A stretch of DNA of 64,000 nt from Turnera subulata (lineage: Eukaryota > Streptophyta > Magnoliopsida > Malpighiales > Passifloraceae), in assembly GCA_028386065.3 (NCBI GenBank), contig JAKUCV010001966.1:299638-363637 (forward strand), in the 5' to 3' direction. Positions 26,285 through 39,626 of this stretch are shown here, piece after piece. Below the pieces are notes generated by a model. It was not told the DNA's origin, did no database searches, and saw only the letters and a program-made list of their open reading frames with translations. The position numbers and the translations under genes were made by a program. Numbering within the stretch: position 1 is the first letter of the stretch; every line of letters begins with the position of its first letter.

Positions 26285-26590
26285 AATCTGCTGATTTAAT
26301 TTTTATTGGGCTCGTATAAGGCCCATTGCATTTAATTTTCAGTAATTTAATTTTTATTGGGCTAATTAATAAAAGGCCCATTGCATTTAAACTTTCAGCT
26401 ATTTATTTTAATTGGGCTATAAAAAGGCCTATTGTATTTAATTTCCAGCCATTTATTTTTAATTGGGCTATCATAGGGCCCATTGTATTTAATTTTTTCG
26501 TCAATAATTTTACTTATGGGCTCGTACTAGGCCCATTATTTTAATTTCCTGCCATTTACTTTACTTGGGACAATTAATATAAGGCCCCTT
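26285..26590. repeat. Degenerate ~60-bp tandem repeat with TGGGCT/AGGCCCA arms
   Basis: About five to six units, each with TTTAATTTT, TTGGGCT, a short AT spacer and AGGCCCATTG. TGGGCT and AGGCCCA are complementary, so each unit could fold into a small stem. The array lies inside the Copia element ahead of its polymerase remains. Confidence 0.75.
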
Positions 26591-27388
26591 GCTTATTTGT
26601 TTTAATTAAGTGTTTATATATTCAATTATGTTATTTGAATTTGAGGCCCTTAAAATTTCCGGAAAAAATTTATAATGGGCATTAAATGCGAAAATGCATT
26701 TAAATGAGAATAGTCTGAAAGACTAAATGTAAGAGTCCAGAAGACTCGGGAAAAGAAAAATCGAAAATAAATATTATTACCACCAGAAGATGGCAATTAT
26801 ATGACCACCAGAAGGTGGATATTATACTTGCTTAACAATTCATTTTATATTCAATTTTATTTTATGTTCAGTTTAAATTATTACGCATTGCAATTTATTT
26901 TCTTTACTTTTCAGTACTTTATAATTATTTCTAGAATAATGCCTCAAGCATTAGTCTCGAAGACAATGCAAAATTGACATCCACAGGGGGAGAATTATAT
27001 GTGTGGATGTCAATATAACATATTATGACATCCCGAAATGAGAAAAAGATTAACACGCTACAGAAGAGCATAAATCCGAATATGTTCCTGAAGAACGCAT
27101 GTTTTAATATGATCTAGAAAATCGTATTTTTACGCTCTGGAAGAACATATACTCTTGAAGAGTACAGACACCCCCAGTAATAAAATGAATTATTATGGAT
27201 CCCAATGAATTGACTCTGATCTATTCCCTGAAGCGAATAAGACAGTATAATTATTTGTGCCTGTGGGCGTAAATTAGATAATAAATGGAAAAGGCTCAAA
27301 GCAAACATGCATATTATTACATAAACGGATACATAACTGGAGAACATTCAAAGAGGAATGGTTCTCATACATATGTTTAAACAGTAAT

Positions 27389-28072
27389 CTATCTGTTGGG
27401 TTCAACATTAACCCTAAAACTCTGAGCCTCACCATTGATGTTGACCCTAACACTGTCGTTCCAGGAGAACCACATACCACCCATGTTGTTTTCTCCAGGT
27501 ATCTCAAATCGATTCGTTGGAGGAAAACGAAGTGGAATCATACCATGATTCTCTCCTGCTTGCCACAAAGTCTCAGTAATCAGTACCATGTTAGGCTTGT
27601 ACTGATTCTTCAGATCCCTTAAAGTACGCACAAAGTCTTGAGACCTTCTTGCTATACCCCTGCAATTCCACAGTAAAAGTCGCACCTTAGGCCATGTAAG
27701 TGGTAACCCAGTCACCATTGGGACGCTCCGAGCCATCATGGAAACCTGATAATAACTGCTTTGATTTAAAATTTGACATGAAGGCTCTAGCTGAAATTCC
27801 TGCATCCTAGCAGATATGAAAAACATTATAGAGTTAGCTGAGCCATAAAAATTTGTCCTGAGATTGCCTTGGTCCTCCAGGAAGAAAGTTTCTTCTATTG
27901 GAGTCACAAAGAACCTAGACGAGTATAACTCATCTACAAACACTAAACGAGGAATTCTCGCCAGATCATTCGGTAGTTCCTCTTGCTGCTCATTTACCAT
28001 GCTATAAGCTAACATATTTCTTCTTCCTAGAGAGGCACCCTCAACAAAGAAAACAGTAGCTGGGGAAGGCAT
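27389..28072 (-). pseudogene. LINE endonuclease (EEP) fragment, antisense in Copia
   Basis: A 227-codon open stretch on the minus strand. Its second half carries the start of a LINE apurinic-type endonuclease: LLLWNCRGIARR, then LRDLKNQYKPNMVLITET with the catalytic Glu, then GGMWFSWND. The first half is not recognised. The fragment stops before the rest of the endonuclease and has no reverse transcriptase or poly-A tail. It lies antisense between Copia-derived segments. It is unusual for a LINE remnant to keep its 5' part and lose its 3' end. Confidence 0.8.
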
Positions 28073-28529
28073 TTTTCTTGTCTTGTTGATTTTTCCGAGT
28101 TTTCTGCATCTTCCTGTCTCAACCGCCTCCCCTTCTTATAGTTTGAGCTTAGACAGCTAGGTGTCAGTTTTCTCAAATGTGGACCCTTTTCTGTCTCTGA
28201 AAAAAAATCCAGAAGATTTTTCGATAATTAAAACTTTGCATTATTAGTCAGTAAACTCCAAAGTTTTTCAAGCTTCGAGGTTTTGCTTTTGAAAAAGTTT
28301 GCCACTACTTTAATTATTGTCCAATAATTCTGATCTTTTCCGACATGAGTAGCAGGAATAAGCCTAATATTGACACATGTATTGCAGCCTGAAGCTAGCA
28401 GTTGAGTAATTGAAACTTAACATATCCAGCCAGAAGCTGGAATGCACTAGCCTGGAGTTAGCAATTTTAAGTGTTTAGATACACAGCTTGCGCAGCCTGA
28501 AGCTGACATCAACTTGAAGTTAGTTCATG

Positions 28530-30720
28530 GATTTATTCTTTGGCATGACCGGATAGGCCATCCCGGGTTAATAATGATGCACGAAATTTATTGGATCATT
28601 CATTGAAAAACCAGAAGTTTTACAATCAATGAATTTCTATGAGTTTGTTTGCTGCGAAAGTTATTATATGGCATTCCTAAGATGAGAATGGCCTAGTATC
28701 ACCAGCAAGTTTGAGAATAGTTCAGGGACATAAACGTGGACTGATAAATCCGCGGTGTTAACCATCTAGGTAATTTTTATGATGCATCGACTAGATGGTC
28801 TATTATGTGACGCAAGTTGGCATTGTGCGCACTTGTTCTAATGATTAAGCCACTTGCAAGTGCATATACCTACTCATGTTATTAGACTATATGTCTAGAT
28901 AATGCTGGTATGTTTCTTCAATGGAGAATGTATATCATTGGAAATAAACCCAAAGTGATCTGGGCCATATTGACAATTGATTGCAGGACCATTGATGACA
29001 TATGACTATGGTATTTTATACGCAGTAAATGTGCATCAAGCCAATAAGATATTATAAGATCATAAGAATCCCATCTTCGGACCGTTGGTTGTACAGTATA
29101 TTATGCTCCACCACAGCATAGTTAATCTGGTCCTTAAAGAAGGTTGGGAATAGATGTTGGGTAATCTCCATCAAATCACAACATTATTGAGACTATTGAC
29201 TAAAAGATTGGAGATTCATTTATAGCAAGATTTGCTTATTGATAATTCGATATGTGTGTATACCCAATATCAGGGGGAGAAAGAAGCAGCTGGATCAAGT
29301 TTGTTGAAATGCATAATATATATGAATGTTGATCCTCATATAAATTAATATGAACCTGAAGTTCAAAAGTTGATTCATTTGCAAAATTTTGATGTGTCAA
29401 TTTCCAGACATATTTATTTGAAAAGTATGACCATACCAGCTGCAAATGCTCCTACTCGAAATAATGTTCCAGAAGAACAAGTATAGTAAGCAAATGAATC
29501 TATAGAATATACTCAGTTCCAAAAAGAAAAGAAATTCTCGATAGAGAAAGGAGCAAAGTGATAAGATGGCCCCAGTAAGAAAATAAAGTCCTCCAGAAGA
29601 GGTTGATTCTCTGACACGAATTGATAAAGTTCCAGAAGTAACACAGGTACCTGAAATAAATGAGTATGATGAGATCTCAATTATGGTGTCAGAGATAAGA
29701 TAGAACCGAAGTGAAATAATCGTCGACGGAATACTTGTTTTATTTATAGTATAGCGCTAAATAAAACGAGGATCATGAACCTACATCTATTGATGAATGT
29801 AGGCGCAGAGTGATTGGCCAAAATAGAGAGATATAATTAAGGCTGTGTTAGACTCGCTTGTAAAGCAAGAAATTTTCGGACCTGTAGTCCGTACACCAGA
29901 TGGTGTAAAATTGATCGGTCATAAAAAGGGTATTTGTGCAAAAAGATAATGAGATATTAAAAGCACGGTTTGTGGCACAAAGTTTTTACCCAAACGACCA
30001 GGTATTCATTATGAGGAGATATGCTCCCTTGTGGTGGATGCAATTATTTTATAAGTCTGGCATTATATGAAAAGAATTAGAAATGCATCTAATGAATGCT
30101 TTTGCAGCCTACTATGGATCCATAAGTCATGATATATACATGAAGATCCCTGAAGGATCCAAGTTGCCTGAAGCAACTAATTCCCGGGAAACTACAAAAT
30201 AGAACTGAATTGATCTTTACATAATCATTTTGAGTATGGATAAACTTATTTATGATTGGAACTCCCGAAGAAGCTTCCAAATACCGTGCTATTAGACTGG
30301 TCTTGGAGTACCCTGTCGAAGTGCAATATGTATTGCTAAGAAAATAAAGCCTGAAGCTTTTGACTTAAGCCTATTGGCAAGATATGAATTTGCTCTTATC
30401 TTCGGGGTATAAAAGATGTGGTGTTATGTTAATCCTGTAAGCCCAAAGAAAGAAGAGTTGGTTTTTGCAGATGCAGATCCCCCACTTGATCCACAAATGG
30501 CACAGCCGGACATCTGCCACAACATTACATATGAAATTACTGTATCATTGGGACTACAAAAAGCAAGAAGGCAAGACAGATGCTTCAACAACAAATTATG
30601 AAGATTATGCTGCCAACTCTGTCCAATTGAAGTTATGACCAGACAAAAATATACGTCACCAGAAGCTGACAAGGATGATCGGCATGCAACGATATCAGGA
30701 AATCTACGGAGGCCAAAATG
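28530..30720 (+). pseudogene. Decayed Copia integrase, reverse transcriptase and RNase H
   Basis: Copia-type polymerase pieces can be followed through many stops and frameshifts. There is an integrase zinc-region block with GHPG-like spacing (about 28545), a short LDNAG block (about 28895) and an IPAANAPTRNNVPEEQ spacer (about 29430). RT blocks follow, including EIFGPVVRTPDGVKLIGHKKG (about 29870-29940) and MKIPEGSKLPEA (about 30140-30175). An RNase H-like DADPPLDPQMAQ comes last (about 30470). The order is that of Copia pol. The region is inactive. Confidence 0.75.
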
Positions 30721-30860
30721 AGGGGGAGTATAATACGCACTGCACTCTTTTTTCCTTCACCAAGTTTTTATCCCACTGGGTTTTTCTTGGTAAGGTTTTT
30801 AATAAGACAGTTCTTCCTAAAGCGTATTCTACTCAATGCACAATGACATTCAAGGAGGAG

Positions 30861-31087
30861 TGTTATAAATATATTATTATGAGGGACCAAAATAATGTAG
30901 CGAATGTCATTTTGAGGGACTAAACTGAACTTTGTCCACTCCATTTGTATTATATATAAGAGAATGAAAACAGAAAAAAGTAGCTGAAGAAAAACCGGGT
31001 TGCAACCCGTGTTCCTCACCAATTCCTTCCTCCATCCTTCTTCTTCTCATTTCCAAATCCTTCCTTAATTTACATTCTTTTACAACA
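30861..31087 (+). repeat. 3' LTR of the first Copia element
   Basis: A 227-bp LTR matching 24457-24681 with a handful of substitutions and one 2-base length difference. It is followed by the target duplication ATGCA (31088-31092). Confidence 0.92.
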
Positions 31088-31499
31088 ATGCATGTATATA
31101 CATATATATAGTTGAAGGAGATGTCTCTACCTACCTGCTGCAATTGACGTCGGCATATTTTAGGATTTGACGGTGAGCCAATTATTTAACAAGTCTGAGT
31201 TAGCAAACCATGTCATGGTTTGGCGTTTGGAAGAAGGTAACCCACCTCGACAAAAAGAAAAGAAAAAATGAAAAAAGGAGGGCATCCTACATTACGGGGC
31301 GTCTCTTATATCTCAAACGTAAATAGTTATCACTTATCAAGCAGATCACAAAAATTGATTGAAGATATTCACGAACTACGAACCACCAACTCATATATAA
31401 ATTATCAGGATTTTTTTCTTATCTCCCATTAAAAATACGAGTTTTCTTATCAAAAATTTAATTAACATATTGCCAAATGATTATTTCTTTCATGCTATG

Positions 31500-31590
31500 C
31501 CACGCACTATTATTATTTTTTTTTTTGGTTGATAGCCGCGCACTATTATTATTATTTTTTTTGGTTGATAGCCGCGCACTATTATTTTAG
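31500..31590. repeat. Two and a half copies of a ~40-bp repeat
   Basis: The unit (C)CGCGCACTATTATTATT, a T-run and GGTTGATAGC occurs in tandem, with the last copy partial. It sits in intergenic DNA. Confidence 0.7.
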
Positions 31591-31814
31591 CTTTGCCCGA
31601 TAAGTTAAACAAAGGCTCCTCAAACTCAACATTTGTGCCATACGCGTACCATGAAGATTAAACAATGGTGGTTACAAGGGTTGTTGATACGGATTCCATG
31701 ATGGAAAAGAAAATCGCATACTTTGGTCAAAAACTTATTCTCTCTGAACAGTTATTGTGACGAGTAATCAATCCAACATATATTGTATATTAACATCAAT
31801 CGCTATTTTTTTTG

Positions 31815-31817
<3 letters not shown>

Positions 31818-31857
<40 letters not shown>
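31818..31857. repeat. (TA)n microsatellite
   Basis: About twenty uninterrupted TA units. This is a simple sequence repeat in intergenic DNA. Confidence 0.85.
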
Positions 31858-31864
<7 letters not shown>

Positions 31865-34009
31865 CCGGAAGGTAGGCCACCCGTCTTACATTAGGGCCCT
31901 CTCTTATACCTTAAAAACTAATTAAGGGCCCTCTATTAAGCAACAAATTATCACTTCGAATGTGTATGGCCGGGCCAGTTGCGACTTGCGACTCGAGAAT
32001 AGGAAAAAAAAAAACTCTCTTCTTTTTTTTTTTTTTTATCAAGCTTCCTCCAAATTTTGGGTCAAACAAAAACGACAAATCGATTTTTTTTTTTTGTTTA
32101 AACAATTCAATGTTTGGAGGCAAGCGCAAAAGTGGCTTTCCGGCCTCTTTTTCTGCCTTGGAATATCCCCATAACCTTTTTTTTTTTCCTTCCCTCCTGA
32201 ATATCCCATCTATCATCTATGTGTTTCAAAAAAACAAAAAAGAAAAAGAGAAGAGAATATCCCATGTATGGTTTTCGTGAACTCCTATGTGTGACAAGCA
32301 CATGAACATCTTTGCTAAAACGATGCACCTTGCTTTCCTGATGCTTACGTGCCGATTTACACCGATTGGGAAAATCATACAATCAACAAAGACTTAACCT
32401 CACGATTTAATTTGATCTACTGATTCACGCATTCCAATGATTAGCGCCTATTGCAATTGTGACGATGGAGATGTTAAAGCTTACTTCCCGAAGGGTTTTT
32501 TTTTTTAATCATGTTAAAGCTTACTTTTCGAAGGTAGGATTTCAGGAATTGCATATAATGCGACAGAATTTTATTTTTACCTTTTTGTCTTCTGGGGATA
32601 GAATGACAAAATATTTGTTTTATTATATGCTTGCGGATAAACACCAGAAAAGTTCTTAACACTGACGTGTGGGGGAAACCGATAACTTGGCATAGAAAAT
32701 CTCAAGCCCGAGCCAATTCCGTTGAAAAAAATGAGTTTTGCGAACTGGAAATTGGAGAATGATTTATCTGCAATTCTAAAATATTATACAAAAGGAAACA
32801 GCACCAAGTGCTGTGGACAGAACGTACATACGTATCCAAAACAAACTTCCCTAAAGCGTTTCTTTTTTTTTCCTTTTTCTTTTTTTCCCTTAGAATACCC
32901 CCAGACAAACTTTGTTGCCATCAGATTTATATTTGCCATTTTGTGACATTTTAAACTGAAAATGTCACTTTCAGAAAAAAGGAAAAGAAAATCAAATGTG
33001 GTCAGGAGCATAAAAGTTATGTTGAAATCTAATAACATCTTCGATAAAAAAAAGTAAGAAATCTAATAACAAATCCAATAGCATCTTCTATGATCCGATC
33101 TGGTGGACGAGTTTCAAAAGAATGATCAAATATTGTTTATTTTCCAGAAAAGTAATTACAAATAATGAAACCGAGTGCACTTCCTTTGTCATGTCTTTAT
33201 TTCTTTTAGTGTCATTTCCTACTGTAATACTTTCTGTAATACTCAAAAAAAAAAAACTTTATGTTTTATATATTTATACTGCAAGCACGTCACAGCACAT
33301 GTAATGTGTTTTTATTTGCATAGGCTAAGACAATTATATATATAAGTAAACAAAAAAAATTATACATATAACCAAAAAAAAAATAACAAACTGGACACGT
33401 ATCAAATAACAGGATAAGTTTAGCCATCAATATGCATGTGCCATGATCAGTTAAAAACAAAATAATTACTACATGTCCAGAAGAAGAAGAAACTGATTTC
33501 TATCTTTAAGTGTAAATTTATTTCATTTGCAAATGAAACTTTTTTGGAAATTAGTATCCTCGCGGACATGGTCAAACAGATTTCATTCTGCATAATCTAC
33601 AGTATCTTATCCTAGGCCTGCAACTTTACAGTACTAATCCGTCCCCATTTTTGGCTTTCAAATGAAAATCCAACAAATCCCGCGTTGGAAACTTTCCAAA
33701 CTATAGAAAGATTATTAAACAAATAATACTACCATAGAAGCTAAGCTAGCAAAAAAATAAAAAAAAAAATAAACCAAAACATTTTTTTTTTTTAAAAAAA
33801 ATCGAACAAGTAAAAGACTTGAAAATAGATCAATCAAACCCCCCACTGAACAAAATCCCCTCTTCCCTCTTATAACCCCCTTCCACCTCCGTAGCTAGCT
33901 AGCCAAGCCAACTCCTCCTCCTCCTCCGCCTTGTACATTACGGGCTTGCCTGATGCCTTCATTTCCCGTTAAATATCTTTAACCTACGCATCCCTCAGGG
34001 CGCAGGATA

Positions 34010-37000
34010 ATGGAGTCGCCTTCTTCTTCTTCTTCTTCTTCTTCTTCGTTTGTTTCCAAAGCAAGGACCGCCTTCCATTCGGCTGCTGCTAAAGCGGAGC
34101 GCGTCCTCACCGACATCAAGTCCGATTTTAAATCCGATCGATCAGGTGCCTCTAGATTTATCCCCTCCCTACCTTTTCGCTTTACTACTACTCTCCTCTT
34201 TTTTTCCACTCCGCTCTTTCTTTTTACGGCCCTCTTATTTTTAGCCACCCTCCCTCTCTCTTTCCTTCTTTCTATTATTTCCCATTTTGACTCCTTTCAC
34301 TTGACGGCTATTATTTTATAGTGTTTTTTTTTTCCTTTATCTTTCTCCTTTTTGCGTGTGTATGTGTGTGCGTGTGTGGATTGTTGTGCAAAACCTGATT
34401 TTCCTTTTCTTTACCTTTCCTCCTCGAAGAAGATTCTGATAAGTGGTCGCCTCGAGAACCGGTAAAGCATTTCGAAGCCGAGTCTCTCAATAACGAAAGC
34501 GAGTCAAAGGTAACCTATTGCTCATCAAGTATTGAATTGGATTGGATTGGATTGTATTGAATTGGATATTCTGTTTGTCAAAATTTGTTTTGTGTTTGCT
34601 CTTGCTGTTTTTCCATAGCAACTAAGCAACTCAGAGAAAAATAAAAGGTAGTTGGTTTGAGCTTTATTGAATTATGCTGTAGTGTGGCTCCAGAGGTGAA
34701 TTTTGTTTCGGTAAATGTATGTTTTTCGGGTTGGAAGTTTGTTTCTTGTAGGTGGAGGGTTCAAATAAAATCCAGTAGACCTAGCAATAACGTTGTTAAT
34801 GGAATAATGCAGAGTAATAATGAGGGGAGGCATTTAAGGTGGAGGCCTTCAAATATTGGAACGAAGCAAGAATGGCAAGATAGGTTTAAGAACATACGAA
34901 TAGGAAAAAGAGGAGCGGAGAGTCCTACGGAGAAAACTGAGAATCCAGCCATGGCTATTGCGTTTTATGATGAGAATGCATACATTCTGTACATGAAAAA
35001 TGATGCTGAGGCAAAGGTGAGGGTTGCTGTAGTTATGGGTTTGTGTTGTGCGCACAAAGTATGAAATCTAAGAATCTTAATGTTTTATATAGAGTGCAAA
35101 AGTGTCTTCCATCATTGAAAGGTTAGATGCCACCAATCCAGATTCAATGCCTCCATCAAAAGTGATGAAGCAATTGGCTGCGGCTGTTGAGTAAGTCTCT
35201 ATTGTCGACGTTTCCAGTGTTCTGTCCTAGTGATTACTTCATAAACATTTTGCATTCTAGTGGTTTTGATACTTTTTTCCCCTCCCATAGAAGACTCTGT
35301 TCGGAGGTAGTATGATTCTTTAAAAAGGTGCATTTTTGTGGTGTTGATAATGCTCTTGATGAATTTTTCTTGTTATTGTAACTCTTTCTAGAGCCGGAAA
35401 GAACTACAATTCAGTAAAAGATCTTTTGATGTCAACTGGAGGCTCATCACCTAGGAGGGAAAGGGCAGGCTTGACCCTTTCTGCAGTGAAGTCATTAGTA
35501 CTTCGTGAAAGGGACGATAAAATTCTTACATCTGAGCTTGGTGAGGATGAGAAGGTTTTGTTGCTGATACGCTTGCTGTTTGACACAGGTAGACTCATAA
35601 TTTAGTGACCCTGAGAGTGTCTTTTGTAGGTTTTTATTTTAGAATCAATTTCACTGTCCTGTGATGATCTTTCACTTCCGTTGTAATATTTGCAAGATAT
35701 TCGCAGAGGCAAACTTTCTTAAGAGGAACGTTGGATCTGGTGCGGAATCACTATCTTTGCCTAGAGATATTCATGGTGCTCCTCCTGATAGCTTTGTTGC
35801 TAGGCTATCCGAAGTAATTGGGAACTTTAAAACCATCCGGAAAATGGCGTTGCTCTGGTGTATAGTTGTTGTTGAGGTTGGTATGGCTAGCACTTCTGCA
35901 TCTAGTTCTGGACTGCATTTTCTGAGAGGAAAGTTGTTGCTTTTGCTGCAATTATTGTTTTGTTATGAAAGTTTGACATGCATTCTAAAATTCATGTGAT
36001 AAGACCATGGACAAGCATTTTTTTTCATTTTGGATTTCCCCCCCTGAATTTTGGCATTATGAGGTGGCAACTTTACTGGTCATTTCTGTACATTCTGCAG
36101 TGATCCCCTTATGAGATTGTTTTAAGTTTTTATTGTCTACATACTGGAAGTGGAGAGGTAGTCAATTCAGTCTTCATCTTCAGCTGACAGATTTTTGTCC
36201 CTTAACTCATGCAGCTGAGAAGAATTTGGTCCGAGGAGCTGCACATACCTGGCATCCCTGTGGATCAGATTCCGGATTTGAACTCCTGTCTTCTATACCA
36301 GCAACTCCAGGTTATCAACTGCTGTGTTTCCAGGAAAAGACGTCATATTCTTGCAACTGAATCACTAGAATCAGTAATGAAGGAAGCTAGTTCCTGTTCT
36401 GAAGAATCAGCTGTCTCCAGGGGCACATCCACTTCAAATACTATTCTATATGCCAAAATAAACAGTGGGGAACTTGTTCTTCGACTGGGAGCTGATCGTC
36501 TGGCTCCTGACCTTAAAATGCTGGAAACTGGCGAACCTGTATACTTCCCTGTTACCCAGGTTTGTGTAGTGAGTTGTGGTTAATTATATTGCTACATGTG
36601 TCATGCAATGATTTGTGTTGTTCAGATCTATGCTGCTTGCATGCATGCAGGAAGGACCTTTACTTACTGAAGATGTTATTAAAGAGACAGAGGAGTTTGT
36701 GCTTCGTACTCGAAGGTTAGTTTATCCTTTGTTTCCTATCTGGCCTGGTTGATTATTTTAGACATTAACCCATTATCCCTTCTAATCGTTTCTTTAAGGC
36801 TCGTTTTCTCTATTCATAATTTCCTTGTTTATACATTCTTTTGAGATAATCTAATACCCTAATGGATTAAGAAAATGTTAGCAATGATCCTGTGATGCCT
36901 GTATGTGAAAATGCAATTGGGATCTGGTAATCATTACAAATGATAATATTCTTTTTCTGGTCAAGTTGATAATCTGCTAATTTTAATTATATGCTTGAAA

Positions 37001-39298
37001 TCATCTCTTGTTTCTTGGAACTTGTCAATGTGAGGGACAATGATTAATTGACTCTCCTCGTTATTTCTTCTTTTGTATGGTCAGTGTTGGTGCTGGGTGT
37101 TCTCAACTCCTTTCTGATATGCAGGCCTTCAAGGTAGATTCCTTGAAAATCAAGAACATTTGTCTTGCTTATGTCTTCAAATTTCCTGTCAAACATAACC
37201 AATTTATTTGTGTGTTAGGCTGCAAATCCTGGTTGTATCCTGGAAGATTTTGTAAGATGGCACTCTCCCCCTGACTGGTCAGAGACTGAGCCAAAGAATG
37301 AGGCTATTGAGTTTTCTGTTGGAAGTGATTCTGCAAGAGGTCACCTTAGTAGCCGAATGCAAAAAGAAGGTTACTGTTTCTACTAATTTCTTTGTGCTCA
37401 AGGTAGCTGATTTCATATGGAATAATGTTTTACGAAAAAAGGAGGTAGTCTTTTAGCTTGCCGTATGGTTTGCATGAGAGGATTCTGGAAAGATATATCT
37501 GTTAACAATGGATTTAACATTTTCGTTTTACTATCTTATATACTCGATTGGGTGTTATTTTAACATTTTTCATTTGTATATAGTAGTTATCTGACTATTG
37601 ATTTTGTAGAAGTTAATATCTGTGCTTGTAAACAATCTCAGTTCCATATCTCTTATATGGATGTTTTATATATATTGTATGTCGGATTATTAAGGTAGCG
37701 CTTTATCTGATAGAATGACTTGGCATTGGTGGCAGGTAACTTGTGGCGTGAACTGTGGGAGACTTCTAAACCAGTACCAGCTGTTAAACAAGCTCCCCTT
37801 TTTGATGAGGATTTGGCAGTGTAAGTTTAAGTTTTTTGTAAGTTCTTTTCTCCCCTGTTTTCTTTACTCACGTACCTGTTTTAAACAGCATATTGCTATG
37901 ATCCTGCAGAGAAGGTATTTTAAATCAGTTTGAAGAAATCTCACCTACTTTGCTCTTTGGGCAGCTATTTGTTTCTTTGGTAAGTTGTGTTGTTATGCAG
38001 GTTTACAATTCTAGGGTAAAGTGATCATCTTATATTGCTACAAAAAATATGCCGCTATAAGCACTCATTGTCTGTGTTATTCATCTTCTGTGAGATTTTT
38101 CTTTGGATTTCAATGCTGTTCAAATGTTAATTATCTGTATGAGTTTCTCAATGCATTTATATCGATCATGATTCAAACTCTCTTCAGTTCAGTCAAAGCT
38201 CCTTTCTCATGAATTGGTTGCTTCTGCAGGAATGTTTAAACTTGTACTTTCATAACAAAGTTTATTTTGATTTCATTTAGTTGAAAAGAAGGAATTTTTT
38301 TTTTCTAAAAAATATAAACATCCAATTTTATTTCCTCTGTTTGACTATAGCATTTGCAACTGATTATACTAAAACTCCAATTAAAGTTACTCTTCCTTCA
38401 GACTCTTTTTGTGATGCTAATAACTTCAGATGCTCTGTAAATTTCAGCTTGGTTTGGGATTTGTGATAGCCGAGGCTAGACTCCACCATGACAATGATTT
38501 GTCTAAGCTGTATTATGAATGCAAAGACTACATTATTGCCCTTTGTCAAGGAAGAATGTGGAGCGAAAAAGTGAATGATCTCTGCCAGGTAGGTTGCTCG
38601 ACTGGAGCAAGCGAACAATTATAAACAATTCTTACTCTTATTCTAAGATTGTTTGGCACAAAATTTTGTTATATTGTTGCCCTCGGCCATACTTTCTCCC
38701 TAGGAAAGCAGCATATAGCATATGTTCCGCTCCTTAGTTTACATGTTCGCTGATAGAAAGACTGCACATATAGACTAAATCGCTAAACCCATGTATGTTT
38801 CCTGTTGATATCAGAATGGCCCATTAGTAATATACGTGCAGTTCTCCTGGAGCAAACTCTTTTTTGTGTTGTTGTCAGTGCACAAATATTACGTCCAGTA
38901 GAATTGCTATTAGAGTTATGCCATTTTCTGTATTGTTCTCATTTTTATCAAGTTCGGTATTCATTGTTTAGTAATTTTGGCAGGTGTATGAAACAGTGGA
39001 GGCGATGTTAGTTAATCCAGAGGAAGTCCGAAAACAGATGGAAGAAACAACGGGCAACGTGGGGGAATCCAGAAGAATATTTAAGAAGTTTGGCCTGAGT
39101 TTTGGAAGCAAAGATAGAGGCCTGAGAAAAACTTTTTCAAAAGATGAGAAGAATTCGGAGGATAACTCGCAAGGTCAACCATTCTCTAATTTCTTGGATG
39201 GCAAGTCGTCTTTATTTTCCAAGAAGCCTCCTAAGCCTGAGAGTCCACTCCCGGTTCAAAATTCTGTAGAAGAAAACGGTTGGACAGTTATTTATTGA
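34010..39298 (+). CDS. Rab3 GTPase-activating protein catalytic subunit homologue
   Basis: Fourteen exons join in frame to give 701 residues: 34010-34145, 34430-34509, 34813-35016, 35093-35190, 35392-35588, 35707-35876, 36215-36559, 36651-36715, 37085-37133, 37219-37369, 37736-37820, 37910-37979, 38448-38588 and 38984-39298. All introns are GT-AG. In animals the family forms the catalytic half of the Rab3GAP complex, which acts on Rab GTPases in membrane traffic; the plant role is less well defined. Recognisable blocks are LRWRPSNIGTKQEWQDRFKN (exon 3) and NCCVSRKRR (exon 7). The conserved family domain follows, from about residue 500: NLWRELWETSKPVPA, APLFDEDLAVEGILNQ and GLGFVIAEARL. The C-terminal tail is Lys/Ser-rich. 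The protein starts with a poly-Ser run made by a TTC repeat. Exon 3 is placed at 34813 because earlier acceptors meet in-frame stops. The gene ends 328 bp from a convergent gene. Confidence 0.9.
34021..34047 (+). repeat. (TTC)n trinucleotide repeat in Rab3GAP exon 1
   Basis: About nine TTC units encode the poly-Ser run near the N-terminus. Length changes would be in-frame and so tolerated more easily. Confidence 0.8.
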
Positions 39299-39626
39299 CA
39301 TAGGCCGGACTGTTATTTAACCACTATCTGGTGGGTGATAAGCTGCATCTTACCGGAAATTGTAAAATATTTTGAAACACCGTGTTTTTCCAATTGTCTA
39401 CAGAATGAAGAAGAAATGATATTAGCATTTTGGTCATCATAGTCAATGGCTTGCCTGATAACCTTTTCCTTTTCTTGTTTCCTTATGTTGATGCATAATA
39501 AATTAACCAAAAAGTTTAGGTTGATCGACTAAGTTATCAAACATTAATCGGATGTTTATTTGCTTAGACTGTAATTAACATACGACTGCGAGAAAACAAG
39601 AGAAAGCTGGCGCTATCTATGGTACA

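Larger units (their letters stand above)
24457..31087 (+). mobile_element. Degenerate Copia LTR retrotransposon, 6.6 kb
   Basis: Both LTRs are present (24457-24681 and 30861-31087) and the element is bounded by 5-bp direct repeats ATGCA (24452-24456 and 31088-31092). A purine-rich tract (CAAGGAGGA) abuts the 3' LTR, and a primer-binding-like segment follows the 5' LTR. The interior contains a GC-rich leader, two sets of direct repeats, an antisense LINE fragment, and then plus-strand Copia polymerase remains broken by stops. These include an integrase-like zinc region (about 28540), a reverse transcriptase start (EIFGPVVRTPDGVKLIGHKKG, about 29870-29940) and an RNase H block (FADADPPLDPQMAQ, about 30460). 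No gag or protease could be read. The element cannot be autonomous. Confidence 0.92.
31093..34009. other. AT-rich intergenic DNA
   Basis: No gene was recognised. It contains homopolymer A/T runs, a roughly 40-bp repeat (31500-31590) and a long (TA)n tract (31818-31857). The last few hundred bases should hold the Rab3GAP promoter; a TATAA lies near 33872. Confidence 0.55.
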
